A stretch of DNA of 38,723 nt, taken from Ignavibacteriota bacterium. Lineage in GTDB: Bacteria; Bacteroidota; Ignavibacteria; UBA10030. Shown here in pieces: positions 8,564 to 17,066 of the stretch. The position numbers and the translations under genes were made by a program. The notes beneath the pieces are model-generated. The model did not search any database. It was not told the origin of the DNA and saw only the letters and a program-made list of their open reading frames with translations. The stretch lies in assembly GCA_003142575.1 (NCBI GenBank), contig PLMS01000031.1, positions 56,213 to 94,935 of the forward strand, read 5' to 3'. The stretch's first letter is position 1, and every line of letters starts with the position of its first letter.

Positions 8564-10999
8564 CTAATTCGACAAGATTGAAATATTTCCGCTATTGAAT
8601 GTTTCTGATTCAGCGATCAATCGAATTGTTCCACTTTGACCTTCAATAGATCGAACGACGACCAGACATTGTCCATGAAATGCTTGAGATCGATCGGACT
8701 GAAATGATTCATGACTCGTTGGATCTCCATTCCCTACTGCTACAATCGTTCCGGGTCCGCTTAATCTGAACCTTATTAGATTCTTCGCCACAGGCACCAT
8801 ATTGCCATCCTTGTCGACTATCCTAACCATAATAAACGAAAGATCAAGTCCATCAGCATGTATCATCGCATTCTCAGTTGAAAGCGCCAAACCTATTGCC
8901 TGCCCTGCTGTCTTCTGGACGTCTGAAGCCCATGTGTTGCCGTTTTTATAAGCAACAACTTTCAATTCCCCAGGTTCATATTTCACATCGTCCCAGCGCA
9001 ACCTGTATTGAAATGGTTCTTTCTTTTTTCGGCCTAGCGATGTGCCGTTCAGAAATAGTTCAGCTTCATCACCTGAAGTATATACATAAACAGGCGTCAC
9101 CATCCCAATTCGCTCCAGCCAGGACCAATGCGGGAGAATATGAACCATCGGCAAGTCTGGCCGCCATCTTGATTGATAGAGATAAAATCTATCCTTTTTA
9201 AATCCACATAGGTCAAAAATGCCAAAATAGGAACTGCGCGAAGCGGATGTGTCATCGAAAAAAGGTGCTGGTTCTCCAAGATAATCAAAGCCGGTCCAAA
9301 CGAATTCGCCTGCAACGAAAGGATTCTTATCCTGACCCTCAAATTCAACATCAGGAATGTTTGCCCACCAAGGTGTATAAAGATCGTATGAGCTTACCTG
9401 ATTATTATGCACACTGTTCGATCTATCTCCGCTGACCGGAAAGAAATATTCGCTTATAGTGCTCACACAAGATGCAGTTTCGCTTCCATATATTGGTACT
9501 TTTGGATTCTCTTCCCGGAATTTCTTGTACATATGCGGTTTATAATTGTAACCAAAGAAATCGACTGAATTCTGAAATCCGTTAAAACCGGCATCCGGTT
9601 TATCGCACCCTGCTGTCACCTGACGCGTTGGATCTTCTGAATTGAAAATCTCTTTCAACTTCTGAGCAAGAATTCCATTCCCTTGCTCCCGCACTTCATT
9701 TCCAGCACTCCAGCCAATGACGCAAGGATGATTCCGATCCCGACGCACAAGTGCACGAATATCTTTCTCATGCCATTTCTTAAATAAGGTACTGTAATCA
9801 TTCGGTGTCTTTCCTTGTTCCCAACAATCAAACGCTTCGTCTAAAACGAGCATTCCCATCCCGTCGCACAAATCGAGCAGTTCCGGTGCAGGTGGATTAT
9901 GACTTGTTCGGATGGCATTGCATCCCATTTCCTGGAGAAGTTTAATTTGGCGCTCAAGAGCTTTTTCATTTACTGCCGTTCCAAGCAATCCAAGATCATG
10001 ATGATTGCACACTCCTTTGATTTGGACTCTTTTGCCATTAAGAACAAATCCATTATCCGATGTGAATTGTACAGCCCTGATACCAAACACTGTGATGGTT
10101 GAATCAACAATGTGTCTGTTTTGTTGAATGTATGTTTTTGCCTGATAAAGATTGGGAGATTCCAGATTCCAGAGTCGAGGATCCTGAATAATAATTTCAG
10201 TCTCTGATTTTTCCGTACGGCCTGCAGAAATTTGAACGGTGGTTTCTCGACTCGATCCAACAATTTTATTTTTTCCATATTCGTTGATTTCCACAATCAA
10301 GGTAATTTCTGTAGATTTACCTGATTGGTTTTCGATTTCATTTTGAATATGCAGTGTTGCTTGATCTTGGGTAATTCTCGGAGTCGTTACAAATGTTCCC
10401 CAGTGCGCAATGTGCACTGGTGCATTCCTCACCAACCAAACATTTCTATATATACCACCGCCTGGATACCATCGTGAAGAATTGGCTGGATTATCTAACC
10501 TTACTGCTAATACATTCTCTTTGTCAAAATAAATGTACGGCGTCAGTTCAAGACGAAATGAAGCATACCCATATGGCCATTCTCCAACATATTTACCATT
10601 CAACCACACTTGTGCGTGAGACATTGCGCCGTCAAAGTCGATGAAGAGATGTTTTTCCTTGTCCTCCTGAGAAAGATTGAAATGTTTCCGATACCATCCG
10701 ATACCAGCCCATGGTAATTTGCCGGTGCTACTCGGAAGGTCCATCCGAAAGGGTCCTTCAATACCCCAATCATGTGGAAGATCGAGCTTACGCCAGTCTG
10801 CATCGTTTAAATCTTGTCTCTCTAATCCGGCAGGCTCTTCTTTTGTAGAGCCATCCGGCATCGACCCAAGACGAGAGAATAGCCATCCGGAATTAAAAGA
10901 TGTGCATGAATGATTCTCACTCGTACGAGGATATGAATGAACAACTACAACTGCATGCGTCAAAACAATTGCCAATGATAGCCATCGAATGTTCTTCAT
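8564..10999 (-). CDS. Secreted GH2 family enzyme, probable beta-galactosidase
   Basis: An 811-residue exported GH2 protein. A signal peptide covers about residues 1-22. The sugar-binding jelly roll contains LPHDWGIEGPF and the family motif WYPGGGIYRNVWL, followed by an immunoglobulin-like domain and the TIM barrel. Catalytic Glu435 (acid/base) lies in GWSAGNEVREQG and Glu507 (nucleophile) in YGSETAS. After the barrel comes a DUF4982 domain (VYVYTSGDEAELFLNGTSLG) and a C-terminal beta-sandwich typical of secreted Bacteroidota GH2 enzymes. In this operon it would release galactose from galacto-oligosaccharides made by the GH53 galactanase; other GH2 activities such as glucuronidase cannot be ruled out. 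An AGGAG sits upstream of the ATG inside the short palindrome GGAG-AC-CTCC. The GH5-like gene lies 89 nt upstream. Confidence 0.9.
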   Translation of the reverse strand: MKNIRWLSLAIVLTHAVVVVHSYPRTSENHSCTSFNSGWLFSRLGSMPDGSTKEEPAGLERQDLNDADWRKLDLPHDWGIEGPFRMDLPSSTGKLPWAGIGWYRKHFNLSQEDKEKHLFIDFDGAMSHAQVWLNGKYVGEWPYGYASFRLELTPYIYFDKENVLAVRLDNPANSSRWYPGGGIYRNVWLVRNAPVHIAHWGTFVTTPRITQDQATLHIQNEIENQSGKSTEITLIVEINEYGKNKIVGSSRETTVQISAGRTEKSETEIIIQDPRLWNLESPNLYQAKTYIQQNRHIVDSTITVFGIRAVQFTSDNGFVLNGKRVQIKGVCNHHDLGLLGTAVNEKALERQIKLLQEMGCNAIRTSHNPPAPELLDLCDGMGMLVLDEAFDCWEQGKTPNDYSTLFKKWHEKDIRALVRRDRNHPCVIGWSAGNEVREQGNGILAQKLKEIFNSEDPTRQVTAGCDKPDAGFNGFQNSVDFFGYNYKPHMYKKFREENPKVPIYGSETASCVSTISEYFFPVSGDRSNSVHNNQVSSYDLYTPWWANIPDVEFEGQDKNPFVAGEFVWTGFDYLGEPAPFFDDTSASRSSYFGIFDLCGFKKDRFYLYQSRWRPDLPMVHILPHWSWLERIGMVTPVYVYTSGDEAELFLNGTSLGRKKKEPFQYRLRWDDVKYEPGELKVVAYKNGNTWASDVQKTAGQAIGLALSTENAMIHADGLDLSFIMVRIVDKDGNMVPVAKNLIRFRLSGPGTIVAVGNGDPTSHESFQSDRSQAFHGQCLVVVRSIEGQSGTIRLIAESETFNSGNISILSN

Positions 11000-11088
11000 A
11001 CTTGGAGGTCTCCTGATGATCAGATTTGTTAGAATACTGTAGGATCAAATAAATTATTGGTAACCAGTGATATCTCTTTGAGATATAC

Positions 11089-13686
11089 CTACTTCTTCAG
11101 AGAAATTGACTCAATCTCTAATTGTGAATCGCCTTTGCTTCTTTCGTCGTTATTCGGATTTACAACGACCTGAATACAATCCAACAGTCGAAGATTCATC
11201 TTGTTACCGATCGAATCGCTTTGCATTTCCCATTTCTTTGACAAGAATAATGGATAGGAATTAGGCAACAGCAATGCACTTCGGCACAACATTGAAGAAA
11301 TTGGAATCTCAATTTCCTGCCAATGATGTTTGACCCTAACATCTATTCCGTAACTCTTTCCATCTGAGAGTATAAAATTGATTCCGGTTTGGCACATCGA
11401 ATCATTTTCAACGCGCGCTTTGAGTACCACAGTTCTATAATTATCGAGCCGAGCCGCGAACGGTTTTATCAAATCATTGACATTCAATTGAAATCCAAAC
11501 GGAACTATTTGTTTTTTTGAAGATGAACTATGAATTGATAACGATGTTTCATCACTTTTCGATCCATTCAGATATTCAATGGAGTATTTCCTTGATCGAT
11601 CATAATGAGGAAACACGAAATCTTTTCTATCTCTGGTAACATTGAATAGAGCAATCGGTTCATCAGCACCGAGAATTTTTAGATTCCAGTAATTACTCGC
11701 TGTGACATCCCACTTCCCCGGTGTACCTTGAACTCCACCGGGGAATGTATATTCTTCCTCCCCAGATTCTACGCCAACACAATATTCAAGATTTCCTGAT
11801 TGAAGAATCTTGGGCGAATCCGCCACGACATAATTAAAGCCACTGATATATTTCAAAGGATGTTTCTCAAATTCCCGCCAGCCAAGTCGACGGATGTATA
11901 ACGATGCATTGAAAACAGATTGCTCGCCAGCAATCTGAAATTTGAATGCAGACAGATCCGATTCATTTGAATATTTATCGGTTTTATTCACAACATAAAT
12001 ATTAGAAGCAATAGGTAGCGGGGTGTAAAGCCCTTCCAAGAACTTTCCTTTTTTCGAAAGATATTTATGGAGATTTTTATTATCCGCGCTCTTTGCTATG
12101 ACAAGATAATTCCCGGGTTTAAGTAATTGGCCTGACTCAAATGTTTTTGCACTCCTCCACTTTGTATCGCTCAGAGGATAAAGTACGTATTCCCTTCCAA
12201 GGTCAGGAAGATTGATTTTCATCTGTCTCTGGTTCCAAAATAATCGTGCCACTTGCTGAGACATACTTGTAGGTTCAAACGGATCCCGAAGCCATAACAC
12301 ATCTGGATAGATTTCCAACTTCCAAATACCTTGCTCAAGTTTATCTAAAAAGTAAGCACCCGTACCATCATATTGGACAATGGATGAATTTCCACAGCCA
12401 GCAATATGCTGAAGTAATAAGACATTTTTTGGCTGGGTTGAAGTCGAATTGGAATAAATGAATTCAGCATCACCATTCATTTCACTCAAATCTTCTTCAT
12501 AGCTCACACGAAAATCATCGAACTGATTATTCGCCGGATAACTGCCAAATGATTTATTCCTCGGTAAATGATGAAACGCCCTTCCAGCGATCATCAAGCT
12601 CAGTGCTTTTGAAGGTGTGTACAGCAGATTCATAAAATGCGTTGGGTATTCTGTATTACTCCATGCTATCTGCGTTGGATCGTAACTAAACATCGTTGCA
12701 AACTGCATTCCTGCTTCACGAAAACTACGAACAACAGCAGGATACATATACGAGCCACCTACATCAGCGACATCGAATTCGTATACCATCTTCGCCTTCG
12801 TCGAATATCCGGGAACACTCTCGGAAGGGATATCATACTTATTTACATTTAGAAGATAATTCCCCCTAAGCATTTTTTGGTGAACCAGATCCGTGGGATA
12901 CCATTGAAATGAAATCCCATCGACATTTGCTTTGGTGACGGCATTCGCTTGAACATCGCTCCAATTTTGGCTGATGTTATAGAAAATTGGTTTTGTGAAT
13001 CCAGCTTGCCGCAATACACCAACCATTTCGTTGATATAGTCTGTTACTTCCTGGCCATTTTCCGGATGTGTAGGTTCATTGATTATTTCGATCGCAATGA
13101 TCCATGGATCGTTTTTATAGGATACTTTTTTGTATGGATTCGTATGCGCAATGAATTGCTTGAGATAATTTCTTTCGGCCTCTCTGGCTTTCGGATTCGT
13201 AATCAATTCCAATCTTGGATACTTCTGTGAAAAACCTGGCGAAGTCTCTTCAGGTTCTGGATAGCCATTTCCCCACCATGCAATCGGCGTGATGATGCTT
13301 TTAATATTGCGTTCTGCCAACTTTGCCAGGAGGTAATCAAAAAGATCGAGATGCTCATTCTTCAAAATATTTCCGTCTCCATCCGATATCTCTCTGTCCC
13401 ATACATGAACACGAAAGGCATCGAAACCAAGCCGAGCCATCTGCTCAACATCCAAGTCAATCGCTTTTTTAAGAGATAGTCCCAACCTCTTATGTGCCCG
13501 ATATGAGTACGCAAATGGTACAGTGTAATTCACACCAAATAAACTCACTTCATCATTTGAACCATTCCATTTCAGATTTCCTTCCTTGTCAACATACACA
13601 TCCGCCAGTGTTTTTGGATCAGTCTGAGAATGGGTAACGAGAGAAACAACGAAGAGTAGAAGACAACAATGGAAAAGTAACTTCAT
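11089..13686 (-). CDS. Large secreted clan GH-A (GH5-like) glycoside hydrolase
   Basis: An 865-residue exported protein with signal peptide to about residue 20 (HSQTDP). The TIM barrel (about 40-400) opens with LFGVNYTVPFAYSYR and LGFDAFRVHVWDRE. IIAIEIINEPT provides the acid/base candidate Glu204 (NEP motif after strand 4) and MVYEFDVAD the nucleophile candidate Glu303 (after strand 7), the clan GH-A arrangement. It is much longer than a simple GH5. Middle beta-rich domains (about 400-700) and a final carbohydrate-binding-like beta-sandwich (about 710-865) follow. It sits 14 nt after the GH53 gene in a beta-galactan operon, so a GH147-like or other clan-A beta-galactosidase is a reasonable guess, but I cannot assign the family from sequence alone. 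No Shine-Dalgarno is visible before the ATG. Confidence 0.8.
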   Translation of the reverse strand: MKLLFHCCLLLFVVSLVTHSQTDPKTLADVYVDKEGNLKWNGSNDEVSLFGVNYTVPFAYSYRAHKRLGLSLKKAIDLDVEQMARLGFDAFRVHVWDREISDGDGNILKNEHLDLFDYLLAKLAERNIKSIITPIAWWGNGYPEPEETSPGFSQKYPRLELITNPKAREAERNYLKQFIAHTNPYKKVSYKNDPWIIAIEIINEPTHPENGQEVTDYINEMVGVLRQAGFTKPIFYNISQNWSDVQANAVTKANVDGISFQWYPTDLVHQKMLRGNYLLNVNKYDIPSESVPGYSTKAKMVYEFDVADVGGSYMYPAVVRSFREAGMQFATMFSYDPTQIAWSNTEYPTHFMNLLYTPSKALSLMIAGRAFHHLPRNKSFGSYPANNQFDDFRVSYEEDLSEMNGDAEFIYSNSTSTQPKNVLLLQHIAGCGNSSIVQYDGTGAYFLDKLEQGIWKLEIYPDVLWLRDPFEPTSMSQQVARLFWNQRQMKINLPDLGREYVLYPLSDTKWRSAKTFESGQLLKPGNYLVIAKSADNKNLHKYLSKKGKFLEGLYTPLPIASNIYVVNKTDKYSNESDLSAFKFQIAGEQSVFNASLYIRRLGWREFEKHPLKYISGFNYVVADSPKILQSGNLEYCVGVESGEEEYTFPGGVQGTPGKWDVTASNYWNLKILGADEPIALFNVTRDRKDFVFPHYDRSRKYSIEYLNGSKSDETSLSIHSSSSKKQIVPFGFQLNVNDLIKPFAARLDNYRTVVLKARVENDSMCQTGINFILSDGKSYGIDVRVKHHWQEIEIPISSMLCRSALLLPNSYPLFLSKKWEMQSDSIGNKMNLRLLDCIQVVVNPNNDERSKGDSQLEIESISLKK

Positions 13687-13700
13687 AATATTATTCTGAT

Positions 13701-15068
13701 TTATTTCACTAATACAATTTTTTGTGTTTTACTTATACTTCCGACAATCATCCGAATAAAATAGACACCCGAGACAACTTGTTTTCCAGAATCATCATTT
13801 CCCATCCAAGGAATGGAATATTCACCGACATCCTTCATCTCATTCACCAGCGTTCGCACTTTCTGACCTAACAGATTATACACGCATAGGGAGACTTCAC
13901 TTCTTTTGGGAATAATACATTTGATATTCGTTGAAGGATTGAAGGGATTGGGATACACGTTGAGAGCATACTGAGATATAATTTCTTCCCGACTTACAGA
14001 TGTAACAACTGTATCTAAAAAAGCATCCATTGCAACTGTCGGTTTTTTTGTAGAGGGATCCCAGGCACCGAGGTTATAACCCTGCCAGTTATAACATTCG
14101 GGTTCCCAATAAAAAACACCCAATCCATTTACTGATTTTGTTTTCTCTATCAGGTCGAGAAGAAAATGATTCGCAGTAATTGCCTGGTTATACAGATAGC
14201 CTGTTTCACAAACCATGACTTTCGTTTGATACCTGCTGATCATATCCTGCATGGTAGCGAGGGACATGGAATCATCGGTAGCCCAAGGTAAATTAGCCCA
14301 ATAGGGGTACACCGACATTCCAATGATATCCCATTTTGCACCATTGTTTTTCAGGCCATCGAACATCCGTCTGTACATAGAATCGTTGTGACCGTCAGAA
14401 AGATGAACAATTATCTGGATCGTGCTATCAACAGATTTGACCGCATCATAACCGGTTTTAATCATTGCGGCAAAGTTGTTCATATGGGTCGACGCTCTCC
14501 CATCTTCCCATAACATTCCGTCGTTGGTCTCATTACCAATCTGCACCCACGCAGGGACTACGCCGATTGATTTCAGCGTATCCAACACCCCGTAGATATG
14601 GTCATATAGGTGGCTAAGCAACTGCGCGAGCGTGTCGCTTACCCATGCGGCAGGTTTTGCCTGGTGCCCGGGATCAGTCCAGGTGTCGCTACAGTGAAAG
14701 TCCAACATCACTTTGAAGCCTGCGCTGTCGGCACGGTGTGCCATCGTCGCCACATCCTTTTTACCGCACCAACCCCCCCCCGCCGGATTTACCCACACTC
14801 TGAACCGGAGTGCATTAATTCCTTTCTCTTTTAATATCTCCATGCAGTTCTTTTGGATTCCGGAATCGTTGTAAAAGACATAACCGGCCGACTCCATCTG
14901 CGATAGCCATCCGATATCCGCGCCATATGCAAACTGTGAATGTACATCCTGGGGTTGAAATAGAAATAAAAAAAAGAGAATCGATACCGGTAAATGTTTT
15001 ATCAAAAACAATACTTTTGATAGTCTGATGAATACATATACAAAACGTGGTGGAAGGATTTTTTTCAT
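13701..15068 (-). CDS. GH53 endo-beta-1,4-galactanase with T9SS sorting domain
   Basis: It cleaves beta-1,4-galactan, the side chain of rhamnogalacturonan I, at the cell surface. After a long n-region and hydrophobic core (about residues 1-45), the mature enzyme opens with the GH53 hallmark YGADIGWLSQMESAGYVF. INALRFRVWVNP, MLDFHCSDTWTDPG, acid/base Glu180 (QIGNETNDG) and nucleophile Glu288 (MVCETGY) are all present. The last 85 residues or so form a type IX secretion C-terminal domain starting VYPNPFNPST and ending with an SGVYF-type strand pattern, so the enzyme is exported and probably surface-anchored. GGAG lies 4 nt before the ATG. It follows the beta-helix gene with a 99-bp spacer that contains a perfect hairpin. 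This gene gives the best evidence for the substrate of the whole operon. Confidence 0.96.
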   Translation of the reverse strand: MKKILPPRFVYVFIRLSKVLFLIKHLPVSILFFLFLFQPQDVHSQFAYGADIGWLSQMESAGYVFYNDSGIQKNCMEILKEKGINALRFRVWVNPAGGGWCGKKDVATMAHRADSAGFKVMLDFHCSDTWTDPGHQAKPAAWVSDTLAQLLSHLYDHIYGVLDTLKSIGVVPAWVQIGNETNDGMLWEDGRASTHMNNFAAMIKTGYDAVKSVDSTIQIIVHLSDGHNDSMYRRMFDGLKNNGAKWDIIGMSVYPYWANLPWATDDSMSLATMQDMISRYQTKVMVCETGYLYNQAITANHFLLDLIEKTKSVNGLGVFYWEPECYNWQGYNLGAWDPSTKKPTVAMDAFLDTVVTSVSREEIISQYALNVYPNPFNPSTNIKCIIPKRSEVSLCVYNLLGQKVRTLVNEMKDVGEYSIPWMGNDDSGKQVVSGVYFIRMIVGSISKTQKIVLVK

Positions 15069-15091
15069 TGAACTCCAATTTCATCCTGAAT

Positions 15092-15119
15092 TGGGGTTGA
15101 AGCTTATCCTTCAACCCCA
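15092..15119 (-). repeat. Perfect 11-bp intercistronic hairpin ahead of the galactanase gene
   Basis: TGGGGTTGAAG pairs exactly with CTTCAACCCCA around the 6-nt loop CTTATC. It lies about 50 nt past the beta-helix stop and about 25 nt before the GH53 start, on the transcribed strand of the operon. No U-tract follows, so it is more likely an mRNA stability or partial attenuation element than a full terminator. The repeat is seen directly; the role is inferred. Confidence 0.6.
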
Positions 15120-15167
15120 TACAGGAAATTTACCCACCAACTTACCGAAGTGGGAAGATGAATGGCA

Positions 15168-16886
15168 TTACTTCATCAAAATCATTTTCATTGTAGTCAT
15201 AGTTTCGGAACTCACCAGTTTGCAGAAATAAATACCGCTGCTTAAATTTTTGGCGGTAAATGTAACGTCGTGAGATCCCGCAATTTGAACTTCGTTCACC
15301 AGAACTGCCACTTCTCTTCCGAGGATGTCGAACACTGAAAGTCGTGTCATACCTTTGACTGCGAGTGTATACGAAATCATTGTGCTCGGGTTGAAGGGAT
15401 TGGGATAGTTTTGACTTAAGGCGAACTTCCCTGGCAATGAATTGGGTGTTCGTGAAACGCCCGTAATCTGTTCCGGGAACCAGTTCAAATCGCCAAGAGC
15501 TTTGCCATCGGTTCCTGCTGTTTTAAGAGTTGTATTTGAATATCGCAGATTTTCTGGTACTGGATAACCTTGCGTTGATGCCCAATTTGATGCCACATTA
15601 GGCCATGTGCTATTGTTTGACGGTGGATCGGAAAGTGGATAAACATATGGACGATAACCACCTGCAACACCACTGACAGTACCACCCCAGCATGTATCTG
15701 CCATAGTAATCATATTGGCGATTGATGTTGCTACAAGTGTAGAGTTAAACCCTGGATCAACGCTGTCGTTGTTTGCAACAGTGATATTGGGCCATGTCGT
15801 TTTATCTGTGAGAATGCCCGGCTGCGCTCCGATGAACTGTGGAACGTGGAGATTAAGCTTTGTCCACTCCGTATAGAATTGTTGTGGCCAGAAATAAGCA
15901 TTATTTGTAATAGTAAGATGACGATCTGATTCTGCCATATTATACGGTGATGATTTTAAGGTAGAAAGTGAATCCAAAATGATTAAACCGGAGTCCCAAC
16001 CGCCTCCGACAATATTCCATGAATTGGGGGCGCTTGGCGCTGAGGCACTGTAGAAGATATTGTTTGCAATAATTGCATGGTGCATCTGATATAGATCGAA
16101 AATACCGCCACCGCTCGACATAAAGACAGTGTTATGCTGGAAATCTAGCCATGAGCAACCATATCCTGCTCCGCCAAGAACATAGCCGCCCGTGAAGAAA
16201 AAGGTGTTATTCCGGAAATAAGCTGTATCACATGGAATATCTGTAGTACTAACTTCGATCCATGCAAATCCTGGATTCTGTGGATTATCATCTTGATTAT
16301 TGCGGAATTCACAGTTCGTCACATAGAAACTGCAATGGCTATGCCCCCATGTGTCAAACAAGTTTGGCGTTCCGGAACCTGAAATGTTTTCGAGGACGCA
16401 ATGATCAAAAAAGAACACATTGTAATCTCCAGATGGATTAACGAAACGACCGGTATTCACGAGACCATCAGGGCGAGTACCAAGGAAATACAATCCTTTT
16501 AATGTAAGAGTGTCATTTCCCTGCGGTTGAAAGAAATATCCAATAGAAGTATTATCAGGGTTAAGATAAGGTGCAATAACCGGCGGATGACTGGTTACCG
16601 GATTAGCACGGCCGATGATTTTGACGCTTCCCTTAACCGTGAGTGGAGCTGTCATATAATATACGGTATCGAGACTACCGGTTTGTTGCAGAAGAAACAC
16701 TGTATTCGGTTTGACATATCCGCCAGCAATAGTATCGCTGTTAATAACATCATCGAGCGATCCCGTAGGCCATGTCGAAGGATATGCACTTATGCGTACG
16801 GTATCAGGAACTCCTGCGATCATTGTTGCTGTTAAGGACAACAGCAACAACACAGTAAAAAACAGTGAAATGAACATCTTTTTCAT
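15168..16886 (-). CDS. Secreted right-handed beta-helix protein with T9SS sorting domain
   Basis: The track uses ATG 16895, but AAAGGA is 8 nt before ATG 16886 and touches the first ATG, so 572 residues are preferred. A signal peptide (MKKMFISLFFTVLLLLSL) is followed by a body with the regular Asn/His/Phe ladder of parallel beta-helix proteins (for example NCEFRNNQD, FRNNTFFFTGG, FQHNTVFMSSGG, IIANNIFYSAS, ITNNAYFWPQ). Its C-terminal 80 or so residues are a type IX sorting domain (LSQNYPNPFNPST, then VFDILGREVAVLVNE). It could be a polysaccharide lyase-like enzyme or a surface glycan-binding protein; no catalytic set is recognisable. It takes the place directly after the TonB receptor where a SusD would stand in a classical locus. 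The 180-bp gap to the receptor gene may hold a promoter. Confidence 0.8.
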   Translation of the reverse strand: MKKMFISLFFTVLLLLSLTATMIAGVPDTVRISAYPSTWPTGSLDDVINSDTIAGGYVKPNTVFLLQQTGSLDTVYYMTAPLTVKGSVKIIGRANPVTSHPPVIAPYLNPDNTSIGYFFQPQGNDTLTLKGLYFLGTRPDGLVNTGRFVNPSGDYNVFFFDHCVLENISGSGTPNLFDTWGHSHCSFYVTNCEFRNNQDDNPQNPGFAWIEVSTTDIPCDTAYFRNNTFFFTGGYVLGGAGYGCSWLDFQHNTVFMSSGGGIFDLYQMHHAIIANNIFYSASAPSAPNSWNIVGGGWDSGLIILDSLSTLKSSPYNMAESDRHLTITNNAYFWPQQFYTEWTKLNLHVPQFIGAQPGILTDKTTWPNITVANNDSVDPGFNSTLVATSIANMITMADTCWGGTVSGVAGGYRPYVYPLSDPPSNNSTWPNVASNWASTQGYPVPENLRYSNTTLKTAGTDGKALGDLNWFPEQITGVSRTPNSLPGKFALSQNYPNPFNPSTMISYTLAVKGMTRLSVFDILGREVAVLVNEVQIAGSHDVTFTAKNLSSGIYFCKLVSSETMTTMKMILMK

Positions 16887-16925
16887 AATAAACATCCTTT
16901 CATTGAGGTTTATTTTTTGTTAATT

Positions 16926-16935
16926 GTGAGCTCAC
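16926..16935. promoter_or_regulatory. 10-bp perfect palindrome GTGAGCTCAC upstream of the beta-helix gene
   Basis: It lies in the 180-bp space between receptor and beta-helix genes, about 40 nt before the beta-helix start, in the context AATT-GTGAGCTCAC. It could be an operator for an unlinked regulator. It differs from the TGCAAACGTTTGCA sites, so I do not assign it to the local LacI protein. A chance palindrome remains possible. Confidence 0.3.
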
Positions 16936-17066
16936 TGCAATAGATATCCGATTAATCTGCTCAATACCGAGTGACCTCACCGGAATCCATTCGAATAAAT
17001 GCTGTTTTACGTTATCCTCCTTTCTGCAATAAAGTAATGAATTGGTTTCATGTGGCTTATTTAGTT

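Noticed and set aside
16926-16935. GTGAGCTCAC read as a CRP site or a lac operator
   Set aside because: CRP half-sites need a 6-bp spacer, absent here, and the resemblance to the E. coli lac operator covers only half of the site; kept only as an unassigned palindrome.
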